A DNA stretch of 64,000 nt from Herbaspirillum sp. RTI4 (GTDB lineage: Bacteria > Pseudomonadota > Gammaproteobacteria > Burkholderiales > Burkholderiaceae_D). The DNA lies in NCBI RefSeq assembly GCF_034313965.1, contig NZ_JAVIWQ010000002.1, forward strand, positions 2,046,001 to 2,110,000, written 5' to 3'. How positions within the stretch are numbered: the first letter of the stretch is position 1; every line of letters starts with the position of its first letter. The notes beneath the pieces are model-generated. The model did not search any database. It worked only from the letters and a program-made list of their open reading frames with translations, and had not been told where the DNA came from. The translations under genes and the position numbers were made by a program. Shown piece after piece: positions 52,748 to 61,570 of the stretch.

Positions 52748-53854
52748 TGCAATCTTATAGCCGCGCAGCTGCTTGTAGATTCTGAAGAGCGGTGCTGCAC
52801 GCAGACGTGGGGAGAGTTGAACTGCGCTGTAGGTCCATAAAACTTGCGGTTGCCAGCGCAACTTTGAATAGTCATTGCCGGTGGAGAGGTTGACACATTC
52901 AAAGGACTGCGCAATGGCCCATTGGATGGTGCGGACAACCAGTTTGGTCATGATGCTGTAGCGGCCCCAGGCAATGTCGTAGCCGGAATAATAGAGATAA
53001 AGGTGGCGTCCGCAAATCAAGCCGATGCGCGTGGCAACGACTTCATCATTAATAACTATTTGGAAAATACGCAGGCAATTTTTTGCGGCCATTGCTTGTG
53101 CGTAAGCGGATAAAAATTGCTGGCTCTTATCTTCCGAAAAAGCATTTGCATGTGGCACGGTGTTGTTGATTTTTGATCGCAGTGCATGCAATCGGAAGAA
53201 TGTTTGTAGTGCGAAGGGGGTCTCTTCAGCGCTGCTGATAATGCGGAAGTCATGCGTGATATTGGCGCGTTTGAGGCTATTGGTGCATTTGCGGAGTGCT
53301 TCTTTCATGTTGCGTGATAAGCCGGCTTTCAATGTGTCCCATGTCGCAGGCAGTGGCAGGTAATACATTGGACGTGGGCTGCAGGCAAGGGTATCGAAGG
53401 ACGCGTGCTGATCGGCCTGGGATTGCGTCAGGTTGGGCCATTCCACCCAGTCCCATTGTTGCTTGTGTTGTGCGAGATAAATTTGTATCGCCGCCATTGC
53501 CTGGTCAGCGTATTCGGGACGGCAAAGCAATCCACGAACCTCGGTGAGGTTGGGGTCTGCGCCCAGGAATTGCAGTATTCGGATATCGAACATGCCCATA
53601 CCTGGCAGGATGCTGATGCTCATGGGGGCAATGGCGACTAATTCGCCCGACGTATTGCGAAGGGCGAAGGTATGCAGCTCATTGCGTCTTAGTAGCGAGG
53701 TGGAGCGCAGATGCTGCCACCAAAGAATATTCCAGCATGCAGAGGTAAATGGGATGCGAAAAGAATGAATTGCGTCCAGTGCATCCCATTCGTGCGACAA
53801 CGAAATCAAGCGATCGATATCGCGGATAATTTCGAGTTGTAATTCTTCGCACAT
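52724..53854 (-). CDS. GNAT-type acetyltransferase, CelD/BcsL-like (Acetyltransf_6)
   Basis: A 376-aa protein resembling the CelD-like acetyltransferases associated with exopolysaccharide and cellulose loci. The N-terminal third (WNILWWQHLRSTSLLRRNELH) and the C-terminal GNAT-like core (YYLPLPATWDTLKAGLSRNMKEALRK; FQIVINDEVVATRIGLICGRHLYLYYSGYD) support this. No polysaccharide gene is adjacent, so it is an orphan here. Base composition looks slightly more AT-rich than neighbours. Target unknown; possibly envelope sugar or peptide. Confidence 0.78.
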   Translation of the reverse strand: MCEELQLEIIRDIDRLISLSHEWDALDAIHSFRIPFTSACWNILWWQHLRSTSLLRRNELHTFALRNTSGELVAIAPMSISILPGMGMFDIRILQFLGADPNLTEVRGLLCRPEYADQAMAAIQIYLAQHKQQWDWVEWPNLTQSQADQHASFDTLACSPRPMYYLPLPATWDTLKAGLSRNMKEALRKCTNSLKRANITHDFRIISSAEETPFALQTFFRLHALRSKINNTVPHANAFSEDKSQQFLSAYAQAMAAKNCLRIFQIVINDEVVATRIGLICGRHLYLYYSGYDIAWGRYSIMTKLVVRTIQWAIAQSFECVNLSTGNDYSKLRWQPQVLWTYSAVQLSPRLRAAPLFRIYKQLRGYKIAHRLSHST

Positions 53855-54021
53855 TATTTGTCTTTACAAAATTTTGCACCAATTTACATCTTTTTCGCCT
53901 TGAGCATTGAAAAATGTAAAGAGTGATTCACTGTAAAAGATAAGCAGGTGCGGTCAGCGCATATCCGGCAGTGCCTTTTCGCTGCCGAGCATGATGGAAA
54001 GACAGCGAGATAAATCGTTTA

Positions 54022-54086
54022 TTTCATTACGAAGTTTCATTGCGGGATTTCACTGCGGAATTTCAATGCGGGATTTCAATACATCA
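54022..54086. repeat. 13-bp tandem repeat, five units, reaching a stop codon
   Basis: Five units start at 54022, 54035, 54048, 54061 and 54074, exactly 13 bp apart. The three central ones read TTTCATTGCGGGA, TTTCACTGCGGAA and TTTCAATGCGGGA. The last overlaps the stop codon (54084-54086) of the aminotransferase. The remainder of 53855-54021 shows no gene. Confidence 0.85.
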
Positions 54087-55268
54087 AATCGCCGCGAGCC
54101 GTTTTAGCGCGAGTTGAAGCGTTTCATCCTTTTTGGCAAAGCAGAAACGCACGATGCCGGATTCTTTCGGCTGGGCGTAAAACGCCGATACCGGAATCGC
54201 CGCCACACCCAGTTCGGTGGTGAGCCATTTTGAGAAATCAGCTTCCGATTTATCGGAAATGGCGCGGTAGTCGACGCATTGGAAATAGGTGCCGCCGGAA
54301 GGTACCAGTTTGAAACGGGTGTTTTTCAAACCGTCGAGAAACAGGTCGCGCTTGCGTTGATAAAACGCGGGCAGTTCCAGATAGGGTGCAGGATTTTTCA
54401 TGTAAGCGGCCAGTGCGTACTGCACCGGGGTGTTGACCGTAAACACATTGAACTGATGCACCTTGCGGAATTCGGCGCTGAGCGCTGCCGGTGCGGCGAC
54501 GTAGCCGACTTTCCAGCCGGTCACATGATAGGTCTTGCCGAAACTGGAGTTGACGAAGCTGCGCGCGGCCAGTTCGGGATGCCGGCAAAGCGAGGCATGC
54601 TCCCGACCGTCGAACACCATGTGTTCATAGACCTCATCGGACAGGATCAGGATGTCGGTGCCGCGGACGATATCGGCCAGTTTTTCCAGGTCGCTGGTAT
54701 CGAGTACCGAACCGGTTGGATTGTGCGGCGTATTGACCATGATCATGCGGGTACGAGGGCTGACCGCCGCAGCGACTTTATCCCATGGCACGGTATAGCC
54801 GGTTTCGCCCAGTTGCATTTGCACGAATACGGGTGTGCCACCGGCCAGTTCGATCGCGGGGACATAACTGTCGTAGGCGGGTTCAATGACGATCACTTCA
54901 TCGCCTGTGCGCACGCAGCACAGGAGCGTGGTGAGAATGCCTTGCGTCGCGCCAGCGGTGACGGTGATTTCGCTTGCTGCATCGTAGCGATGGCCGTACA
55001 GCGCTTCGATTTTGTCGGCGATGGCAGTGCGCAATACCGGCACGCCGGTCATGGGCGGATATTGATTTAAGCCTTGTTTCATGGCGTCGGTGACGGCATC
55101 GATCAGCGCGGGGTCGCAATCGAAATCGGGAAACCCCTGACCCAGATTGACCGCGCCATGTTCGCTGGCGAGCGCCGACATGACGGTGAAAATAGTCGTG
55201 CCGACGCGCGGCAGTTTGGTTTCCAGAGCGGGGGTGACGGGCAAGCGATCAGGTGTGGAATTAGTCAT
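54084..55268 (-). CDS. PLP-dependent aminotransferase, methionine aminotransferase (YbdL) type
   Basis: A 394-aa fold-type I aminotransferase. The order of motifs matches E. coli YbdL: KLPRVGTTIFTVMSALA, NLGQGFPDFD, NTPHNPTG, SDEVYEHMVF, and SSFGKTYHVTGWKVGY, where the Lys binds PLP. The start at 55268 gives this family N-terminus; ATGs at 55295 and 55307 are alternatives, the latter directly adjoining the upstream gene's stop (TAAAATG). Expected to transaminate methionine or other hydrophobic amino acids with oxo-acids. It may be co-transcribed with the PIN gene. Confidence 0.88.
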   Translation of the reverse strand: MTNSTPDRLPVTPALETKLPRVGTTIFTVMSALASEHGAVNLGQGFPDFDCDPALIDAVTDAMKQGLNQYPPMTGVPVLRTAIADKIEALYGHRYDAASEITVTAGATQGILTTLLCCVRTGDEVIVIEPAYDSYVPAIELAGGTPVFVQMQLGETGYTVPWDKVAAAVSPRTRMIMVNTPHNPTGSVLDTSDLEKLADIVRGTDILILSDEVYEHMVFDGREHASLCRHPELAARSFVNSSFGKTYHVTGWKVGYVAAPAALSAEFRKVHQFNVFTVNTPVQYALAAYMKNPAPYLELPAFYQRKRDLFLDGLKNTRFKLVPSGGTYFQCVDYRAISDKSEADFSKWLTTELGVAAIPVSAFYAQPKESGIVRFCFAKKDETLQLALKRLAAI

Positions 55269-55308
55269 GGCAGTGGTGGAGTGAGGAATGTTCATCAAGG
55301 CGGTCATT

Positions 55309-55794
55309 TTAGAGCAGCGGACAAAACCCGGCTTGCGTTGTTGTGCCGGCCTTGTTTTCGTCCGCGAGAGCCCAGGCTTGCGGGGGAATGATCGCAAACA
55401 GGCCGCTACGTCTTGCTTTGCCGGCGCATTTGAGCAGAGCTTTGTCTTTGGTGATCAGATACTGCGCCCCCGATTGGTAGGCCAGTTCCAGAAATTTCTG
55501 GTCGTCGGGGTCGCTGCATACCGGCAGGCGGATGTCGCATTCTGATACGGGCATCGGCAGGCAGGGGATTAAAGCGTCGAAGTCGGTTTGCGTAGCGGGC
55601 AGCAGGGCGCTGGGCGGGAGATGCTTGTAGTTCAGTACCAGCTGCCACTCGCGGCGGCAATCCTCGCGTGTGATGGCTTGCAGCGTGCCATTGCGCAAGG
55701 CTGCCAGCAGCGCCGCCCAGCGCGGATCGTAAAAAACGAAGAGGTCGAGGCAGACGTTGGTGTCGAGTACGACGATGTCGGGTTTCTGTATCAT
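55309..55794 (-). CDS. PIN-domain protein, putative toxin-type ribonuclease
   Basis: A 161-aa PIN-domain (PIN_3-like) protein from the ATG at 55794. D11 in [13 protein letters not shown] and the later [14 protein letters not shown] and [10 protein letters not shown] carry the acidic residues of a metal-dependent RNase. Such proteins are often annotated as toxins, but no antitoxin gene is visible on either side. The start is close to the divergent yaaA gene (36 bp) and its end is one base from an alternative start of the aminotransferase. Activity and role are inferred from the fold. Confidence 0.78.
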   Translation of the reverse strand: MIQKPDIVVLDTNVCLDLFVFYDPRWAALLAALRNGTLQAITREDCRREWQLVLNYKHLPPSALLPATQTDFDALIPCLPMPVSECDIRLPVCSDPDDQKFLELAYQSGAQYLITKDKALLKCAGKARRSGLFAIIPPQAWALADENKAGTTTQAGFCPLL

Positions 55795-55830
55795 GGCGGC
55801 ATTGTAAATTCTTATTGGACGAGGGCGCAT

Positions 55831-56613
55831 ATGCTCATGGTTTTATCTCCGGCGAAATCCTTGGATTACGACACTCCGGCTAACACTGAGCTGCACACGC
55901 AGCCTGATTTTATCGATCATTCAGCGGAGCTGATTGCGTTGCTGAAACAGCAGTCGCCCGCGCAGATCGCCAGTCTGATGCATATTTCTGATCCGCTTGC
56001 GGCATTGAATGTGGAACGCTACGCCAGCTGGTCGCGCAAGTTCACCACGGCTAACGCTAAACAGGCGGTGCTGGCGTTCAATGGCGATGTCTACGAGGGA
56101 CTGGGCGCGGCTTCGCTCACGGCAAAGCAACTGGGCTATGTGCAGTCGCATCTGCGTATTTTGTCGGGCTTGTACGGGGTATTGCGGCCGCTGGACCTGA
56201 TGCAGCCTTATCGGCTGGAAATGGGAACGAAGTTGCCGAATGCCGGTGGCAAGGACTTATACGCATTCTGGGGCGACCGCGTTACACAGGCCCTGAATGC
56301 TGAATTGTCGGCGCAGGGCGGTAAAAATAAGGTGCTGCTCAATCTGGCGTCGGAAGAGTACTTCAAGGCAGTGCGCCCCAAAGTGCTGGAGGCGCAGGTG
56401 ATTACACCGGTATTTGAGGATTGGAAAAATGGCAAATATAAAATCATTTCCTTCTACGCCAAACGCGCACGCGGGCTGATGGCGCGCTACGCGGCAGTCC
56501 ATGCAGTGAAACGGCCGGAAGATTTGCTGGCATTTGATAGCGAGTCTTACGCGTATGAGGCCCAGGCATCGACGGCGACGACGTGGGTTTTCCGGCGTCG
56601 GATAGCGGAGTAA
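55831..56613 (+). CDS. yaaA: Peroxide stress protein YaaA
   Basis: A 260-aa member of the YaaA/DUF328 family, which in E. coli lowers free iron and limits DNA damage under peroxide stress. The start [16 protein letters not shown], the central [22 protein letters not shown] and [11 protein letters not shown] are hallmarks. GAGGG lies 7 nt before the ATG at 55831; the open frame continues far upstream but without similarity. Single gene, ending at a crossed pair of terminators with bamD. Confidence 0.95.
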   Translation: MLMVLSPAKSLDYDTPANTELHTQPDFIDHSAELIALLKQQSPAQIASLMHISDPLAALNVERYASWSRKFTTANAKQAVLAFNGDVYEGLGAASLTAKQLGYVQSHLRILSGLYGVLRPLDLMQPYRLEMGTKLPNAGGKDLYAFWGDRVTQALNAELSAQGGKNKVLLNLASEEYFKAVRPKVLEAQVITPVFEDWKNGKYKIISFYAKRARGLMARYAAVHAVKRPEDLLAFDSESYAYEAQASTATTWVFRRRIAE

Positions 56614-56616
56614 CAA

Positions 56617-56646
56617 TAAAAAAGCCCGCATCGAAATGCGGGCTTT
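56617..56646 (-). terminator. Terminator for bamD (minus-strand reading)
   Basis: AAAGCCCGCAT (56621-56631) pairs with ATGCGGGCTTT (56636-56646). On the minus strand a run of six Ts follows, while on the plus strand only three do, so it best serves bamD although it lies next to yaaA. Confidence 0.85.
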
Positions 56647-56670
56647 GGGACGAAGCTGGATCAGTTTTCG

Positions 56671-56701
56671 GAAAGAAGCCGTTTGCAGGCTTCTTTTTTT
56701 A
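56671..56701 (+). terminator. Terminator for yaaA (plus-strand reading)
   Basis: AGAAGCC (56674-56680) pairs with GGCTTCT (56688-56694), and a T-run follows on the plus strand. It is next to the bamD stop, beyond the other hairpin. Confidence 0.85.
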
Positions 56702-56706
56702 TTCTG

Positions 56707-57510
56707 TTACCAGATTTTCCACCATGGTGATTTCTCGTCTTTCGGGGCATTCCTTGGATCAATGCCCAACTCGCTGTTTTTGATGATGCGGTCGGTGTCA
56801 TCGCGCAACTGGTTTTGGCCTAAGGCGTTGTAGGAGTCACGCATGATATACAGCGCTTTGGTCGTCGCTTCAGAATTCGGGTAATCGCTCACCGCCGCCT
56901 GGGCGCGGTTGACTGCCGAGATATAAGCGCCGCGCCGGTAGTAGTACTCGGCGACGTGGACCTCATGCTGCACCATCGCGTTAATCAGGTACTTCATGCG
57001 GGCGATGGCGTCCGGCGTGTATGGACTGTTGGGGAATTTCGTCGCCAACATTTTGAAGGAGTCAAAGGCGTCCCGCATGGCTTTCGGATCGCGTTCGGTA
57101 TCGTCCTGATGGGAGAAAATGTCGAAGATGCTCGAGTGCTCATTGAAATTGACCAGCCCGCGCAAGTAGTACATGTAATCGACGTTCGGATGATTCGGGT
57201 GCAGTTTGATGAACCGGTCTGCCGCTGCCAATGCTTCCGGCTGTTCTTTCAGGCGGTAGTGGGCATAGGCGATATCCATTTGCGCTTGTTGCGCAAAAGT
57301 GCCGAACGGAAAGCGGGATTCGAGTTTTTCGAAGTACTTGATGGACTTCTCATAACCACCCTGATCGAGTTCGTCCTTGGCTTCCGCGTATAATTTGCCG
57401 GCAGACCAACCGACTGTTTCATCCTTCTGCTCGGGAATTAAGCCGCAGGCAGACAGTGCGAAGGATAAGGCGATGGCGGTGGCGATGCATTTCAATAAGA
57501 TTTTTTGCAT
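56707..57510 (-). CDS. bamD: Outer membrane protein assembly factor BamD
   Basis: Essential lipoprotein of the BAM complex that inserts beta-barrel proteins in the outer membrane. It is 267 aa with a lipoprotein signal ending in LSAC (C22), then five TPR-like helical repeats (YEKSIKYFEKLESRFPFG; PNSPYTPDAIARMKYL). Divergent from rluD with an 81-bp gap. It would be needed for insertion of any outer membrane channel. The order bamD-rluD-pgeF is conserved in Burkholderiales. Confidence 0.95.
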   Translation of the reverse strand: MQKILLKCIATAIALSFALSACGLIPEQKDETVGWSAGKLYAEAKDELDQGGYEKSIKYFEKLESRFPFGTFAQQAQMDIAYAHYRLKEQPEALAAADRFIKLHPNHPNVDYMYYLRGLVNFNEHSSIFDIFSHQDDTERDPKAMRDAFDSFKMLATKFPNSPYTPDAIARMKYLINAMVQHEVHVAEYYYRRGAYISAVNRAQAAVSDYPNSEATTKALYIMRDSYNALGQNQLRDDTDRIIKNSELGIDPRNAPKDEKSPWWKIW

Positions 57511-57591
57511 GACGTTCTAAAAATATACGGGTAAAAGAAATATTCACCTGACCGATTTTCAATCAAACGATTTCTAAGACGATTATAGCTG

Positions 57592-58641
57592 ATGGCATCA
57601 TTAAGCAAGCCTTCCCTGGCTAAAAAGAAAACCAGCCCGGAAGTGATCGAGATGGAGCAGACCCCTGACGCCCATCCCGAACCCGAATTCGATATCGAAC
57701 CAATTCACGTGCAATTCACCGACGACGACTGCGGGACCCGGCTGGACAAGGCCTTGTCTGCATTGTTGCCGCAGTATTCACGCGGCCGCATTCAGCAATG
57801 GATAGAAGAAGGGCAAGTGACCGTTGACGGTGCCACTGCCAAAATCAGGATGATTGTGCTGGGCGATGAAAAAGTACAGATTCTTCCGCAACCCGCGCCT
57901 GACGAGCAGGCATTCACGCCGGAAGATATTCCGCTCGATATCGTCTATGAAGATGCGGCGATCCTGGTGGTTAATAAACCTGCCGGTCTGGTAGTGCATC
58001 CTGGTGCAGGCAACTGGAGCGGTACGCTGCTCAATGGTCTGCTGCACTATTGTCCGTCTCTGGTGGGGGTGCCGCGCGCCGGTATCGTGCATCGTCTGGA
58101 TAAAGATACCAGCGGCTTGATGGTCGTCGGTAAAACACTGGTGTCGCAAACCGATCTGGTGCGCCAGTTGCAGGCGCGTACGGTCAAGCGTCAGTATCTG
58201 TCGCTGGTATGGGGCACGCCGCAATTGTCGGGCACCATCGATGCGTCGATAGCGCGGCATCCGCGTGATCGCATCAAGATGGGCGTATCGGAAAGTTTGT
58301 CGGCCAAACCGGCCATCACGCATTACGAACGACTGGCCGGCGGTTTGCTGGACCGGCGCTCGGTCAGTCTGATGCACTGCAAGCTCGAAACCGGACGCAC
58401 GCACCAGATTCGGGTGCACATGCAATCGCTGGGTTTCGCACTGGTCGGTGATGCGCTTTACGGCAAAACACATTTGACGTCGGCGTTCGATCGTCAGGCC
58501 TTGCAGGCCTGGCGCTTGGGGTTGATTCATCCCACTACCGGCGAGCAATGCGAATGGACCGTGCCGCTGGCAGACGATTTCCTTGAGTTGCTGGAACGCG
58601 CCGGTATTGATATCGACGAAGCGCTCGCTTCGCATATTTGA
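57592..58641 (+). CDS. rluD: 23S rRNA pseudouridine(1911/1915/1917) synthase
   Basis: RluA-family pseudouridine synthase, 349 aa. An N-terminal S4 RNA-binding domain (about 45-110; RLDKALSALLPQYSRGRIQQWI) precedes the catalytic domain with HRLDKDTSGL, where D170 is the nucleophile. It modifies helix 69 of 23S rRNA by family. An extra 40-residue charged N-terminus is present. pgeF follows by 21 bp, as in the usual pair. Confidence 0.94.
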   Translation: MASLSKPSLAKKKTSPEVIEMEQTPDAHPEPEFDIEPIHVQFTDDDCGTRLDKALSALLPQYSRGRIQQWIEEGQVTVDGATAKIRMIVLGDEKVQILPQPAPDEQAFTPEDIPLDIVYEDAAILVVNKPAGLVVHPGAGNWSGTLLNGLLHYCPSLVGVPRAGIVHRLDKDTSGLMVVGKTLVSQTDLVRQLQARTVKRQYLSLVWGTPQLSGTIDASIARHPRDRIKMGVSESLSAKPAITHYERLAGGLLDRRSVSLMHCKLETGRTHQIRVHMQSLGFALVGDALYGKTHLTSAFDRQALQAWRLGLIHPTTGEQCEWTVPLADDFLELLERAGIDIDEALASHI

Positions 58642-58662
58642 GTATCTGAGCATCGGACACGC

Positions 58663-59421
58663 ATGGAGTTGCTGATCCCTGACTGGCCCTCTTTACCACC
58701 GCACATCGGTGCGCTGACGACGCTGCGCAGCGGCGGCTATAGCCAGGGTGTGTATGCCGGCAGCGATGGCCGCGGAGGGCTGAATCTGGGGTCGCATGTT
58801 AAAGACGATGCCCTGCATGTACAACAAAACCGTGCCTTGCTAGGCCGCATCCTGCCGACCGCGCCGGTCTGGCTGTCGCAAGTACACGGGATTCGCGTGC
58901 TGGATGTGACCGGTGCTGATCCTGCTGTTGTTCCGGCCGCCGATGCCTGTCTGGCAACCCGGTCCGGCAGCATTTGTTCCATTCTGACTGCAGATTGCCT
59001 CCCGGTACTATTTTGTGACGCGGGCGGCGAAGTGGTGGCGGCCGCACATGCTGGCTGGCGTGGTCTGGCCGATGGCGTGCTGGAAAGTACGCTGGCGGCC
59101 ATGCGTCGCGCCGGAGCCCAGGAGATTAGTGCATGGTTGGGGCCTGCGATCGGGCCGCAATGTTTTGAGGTGGGTATGGAGGTAAGGCAGATTTTTATGG
59201 AGCGCAATCCGCTGCATGGAGCCGCCTTTCAGCCTCTTGAAAACAGACCGGGTAAATACATGGCGGACATCTATGCGCTGGCCCGACGCGTGCTGACAGG
59301 GGCCGGCGTGCGTGCCATTTTTGGTGGCGACCTATGCACAGTCAGTGATGCGCAGCGGTTTTATTCCTATCGTCGCGATCGCGATACAGGCCGCATGGCC
59401 ACCTTAATCTGGATCAAGTAG
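58663..59421 (+). CDS. pgeF: Peptidoglycan editing factor PgeF (YfiH/laccase-domain family)
   Basis: A 252-aa member of the YfiH (multicopper-polyphenol-oxidase-like) family. Metal ligands are visible in SQVHG, TADCLPVLF and AAHAGWRGLADGV. In E. coli PgeF removes wrongly incorporated L-Ser from muropeptides. The ATG at 58663 follows rluD closely, so co-transcription is expected. Older annotations call this family polyphenol oxidase. Confidence 0.92.
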   Translation: MELLIPDWPSLPPHIGALTTLRSGGYSQGVYAGSDGRGGLNLGSHVKDDALHVQQNRALLGRILPTAPVWLSQVHGIRVLDVTGADPAVVPAADACLATRSGSICSILTADCLPVLFCDAGGEVVAAAHAGWRGLADGVLESTLAAMRRAGAQEISAWLGPAIGPQCFEVGMEVRQIFMERNPLHGAAFQPLENRPGKYMADIYALARRVLTGAGVRAIFGGDLCTVSDAQRFYSYRRDRDTGRMATLIWIK

Positions 59422-59437
59422 CGCATCAACGCATGCG

Positions 59438-59662
59438 TCAACTTGCCGATTCGTCCTCTTTTTCAGCGGCGGATTGCATCGCTTTCAATTTCTCTTGCTT
59501 TTGACGATTCCGCTTGCGCTGCGGTGTTCCCATCAGGTATAAAACTACAGAGAGAGGGAAAACACCGTACAAGAGAAAAGTCATCACGCCCGCGGTAGCG
59601 GATTGCTCGGTGATCGCCATCATGAACACCACGTACATCCAACCGATGGCAACGATATACAT
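59438..59662 (-). CDS. Small membrane protein of unknown function
   Basis: A 74-aa protein with two predicted transmembrane helices (about 2-20 and 26-44) and a highly charged C-terminal tail rich in Lys/Gln/Glu. The ATG at 59662 has AAGGA 10 nt upstream; the longer TTG-started frame to 59716 lacks this. It sits between pgeF and the divergent phaC, 72 bp from phaC. I know no function. Confidence 0.65.
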   Translation of the reverse strand: MYIVAIGWMYVVFMMAITEQSATAGVMTFLLYGVFPLSVVLYLMGTPQRKRNRQKQEKLKAMQSAAEKEDESAS

Positions 59663-59734
59663 AAAATTCCAATCCTTCTCTGAAGTCAAATTAAAGACAA
59701 ACGATAAAAACCGCAACCATACGCGAAAACTCCC

Positions 59735-61456
59735 ATGAGCATGGATAAGCCCGATTATTTAGCCGCATGGCTGTCGCAGTATGCGGATCCACAAAAATGG
59801 AACCTGCCGGTCGCCATGCCGTCTGGCATTGCGCCCGTTGTCCCAGACTTAGAAGAAACGCTGAAATCCTTCGACATCAGCCTCGACCAAGCGCAAACGC
59901 TCAAATTGCAGCAAGAATATATTGAGCAGTATTCTGCCCTTTGCAGCGATATGGCCGCCGCGCGCGAACCGGCGCTGACCGACAAACGCTTCTCGGCTCC
60001 TGCCTGGCACTCCAGCGCCTACTTCGCTTTTCAGGCGGCCAGCTATCAGTTAAACGCTCACTTTTTAAATGCGATGGCCGAGACGGTACAGGCGCAGCCG
60101 AAAGTGAAGCAGCGCATTCGCTTCGCAGTACAGCAAATGGTCGATGCCTTATCGCCGGCCAATTTTCTGGCGACTAACCCGGACGCACAGCAAAAAATCA
60201 TCGATACGCAAGGCGAAAGTCTGACGCAAGGCATCACGCAAATGATTGCCGATATGGGTAAAGGCCATATTTCCCTGACCGATGAAACCGCATTCGAGAT
60301 CGGCAAAAATGTCGCGACGACAGCCGGCGCGGTGGTGTTTGAAAATCCGCTGTTCCAGTTAATTCAATACGCGCCGCTGACGAAAACCGTGCATCAGAAG
60401 CCGCTGCTGATCGTTCCACCGTGCATCAACAAATTTTATATTCTCGATTTGCAGCCGCAAAATTCGCTCGTTCGTTACGCGGTAGAGCAGGGGCATACCG
60501 TGTTCCTCGTTTCGTGGCGCAATGCCGATGCCTCGCTGGAACAAGCGACCTGGGATGACTACATCAGCAAGGCCGCCATCGAGGCAATTCACGTTGTGCA
60601 AAACATCAGCGGACAAGCGCAGATCAACGCGTTGGGATTTTGTGTCGGCGGAACCATTTTGTCTTGTGCGCTGGCGGCGCTTTACGCCCGAGGTGAAAAG
60701 CCGCTGGCGAGTCTGACGCTACTGACGGCCTTCCTCGATTTTTCAGATGTCGGCGCGATCGACGTCTATATCGACGAAATGCAACTGGCGATGCGCGAAC
60801 AAAAAATAGGGCAGGGCGGACTGATGGCGGGCGGAGATTTTTCCAGCGCTTTTTCCAGTCTTCGTCCTAACGATTTGCTGTGGAATTACGTTGAGTCGAA
60901 TTACCTCAAAGGCGAGGCCCCGACCCCCTTTGATTTGCTCTACTGGAATGCCGACAGTACCAATTTGCCCGGCCCGATGTTTTGCTATTACCTGCGGCAG
61001 ATGTATCTGGAAAACGCCCTCAAAACACCGAATCGCCTGACGATGACCGGAGAGTCTATCGATTTGCGAAAAATCGATGCGCCCTGTTTTATTTATGCCT
61101 CGCGCGAGGATCACATTGTTCCCTGGAAATCGGCATACGCATCGACGTCGCTGCTTAACCCGGGCAAGCCAAAGAAAAACCGTTTCGTGTTGGGCGCTTC
61201 CGGTCATATCGCCGGCGTGATTAATCCCCCACCGAAAAACAAGCGTTGTTACTGGATCAATGAGGCTCCTGCTGCGGATGCGGAAAGCTGGCTGGCCGGT
61301 GCTGAAGAACATCCGGGAAGCTGGTGGGGCGCATGGTCTGAATTTCTATCCGGTCATGCCGGGAAAATGGTCGCTGCGCCGCGCAAGCCGGGCGCTGCCG
61401 CTTATCCGGCGATTGAATCTGCGCCAGGTCGCTACGTTAAGGTAAGAGCGGTCTGA
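59735..61456 (+). CDS. phaC: Class I poly(3-hydroxyalkanoate) synthase
   Basis: Polymerises (R)-3-hydroxybutyryl-CoA to PHB at the granule surface. It is 573 aa with the lipase-like box GFCVGG, nucleophile C303, and the catalytic Asp and His in REDHIVPW and LGASGHIAGVINPP. N-terminal region and length are typical of class I. The start is ATG 59735; a second ATG lies six bases later. phaB follows after 114 bp, but no thiolase gene (phaA) is between or near. Confidence 0.95.
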   Translation: MSMDKPDYLAAWLSQYADPQKWNLPVAMPSGIAPVVPDLEETLKSFDISLDQAQTLKLQQEYIEQYSALCSDMAAAREPALTDKRFSAPAWHSSAYFAFQAASYQLNAHFLNAMAETVQAQPKVKQRIRFAVQQMVDALSPANFLATNPDAQQKIIDTQGESLTQGITQMIADMGKGHISLTDETAFEIGKNVATTAGAVVFENPLFQLIQYAPLTKTVHQKPLLIVPPCINKFYILDLQPQNSLVRYAVEQGHTVFLVSWRNADASLEQATWDDYISKAAIEAIHVVQNISGQAQINALGFCVGGTILSCALAALYARGEKPLASLTLLTAFLDFSDVGAIDVYIDEMQLAMREQKIGQGGLMAGGDFSSAFSSLRPNDLLWNYVESNYLKGEAPTPFDLLYWNADSTNLPGPMFCYYLRQMYLENALKTPNRLTMTGESIDLRKIDAPCFIYASREDHIVPWKSAYASTSLLNPGKPKKNRFVLGASGHIAGVINPPPKNKRCYWINEAPAADAESWLAGAEEHPGSWWGAWSEFLSGHAGKMVAAPRKPGAAAYPAIESAPGRYVKVRAV

Positions 61457-61465
61457 TGGGGTATC

Positions 61466-61494
61466 GGGTGGAGGTCCGTTGGTGGACACCACCC
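61466..61494 (+). promoter_or_regulatory. Nested hairpin between phaC and phaB
   Basis: Outer arms GGGTGG (61466-61471) and CCACCC (61489-61494), and inner arms GTCC (61474-61477) and GGAC (61484-61487), form one stem with small bulges. No T-run follows. It might be a processing or attenuating element between phaC and phaB. Confidence 0.45.
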
Positions 61495-61570
61495 TTGGGA
61501 GTGTTGTAAAGTTGGGACGCAGTAGTGAGCAGCTAAGAATAGCGATGACTAATCATAAAGGGGACAAAAA

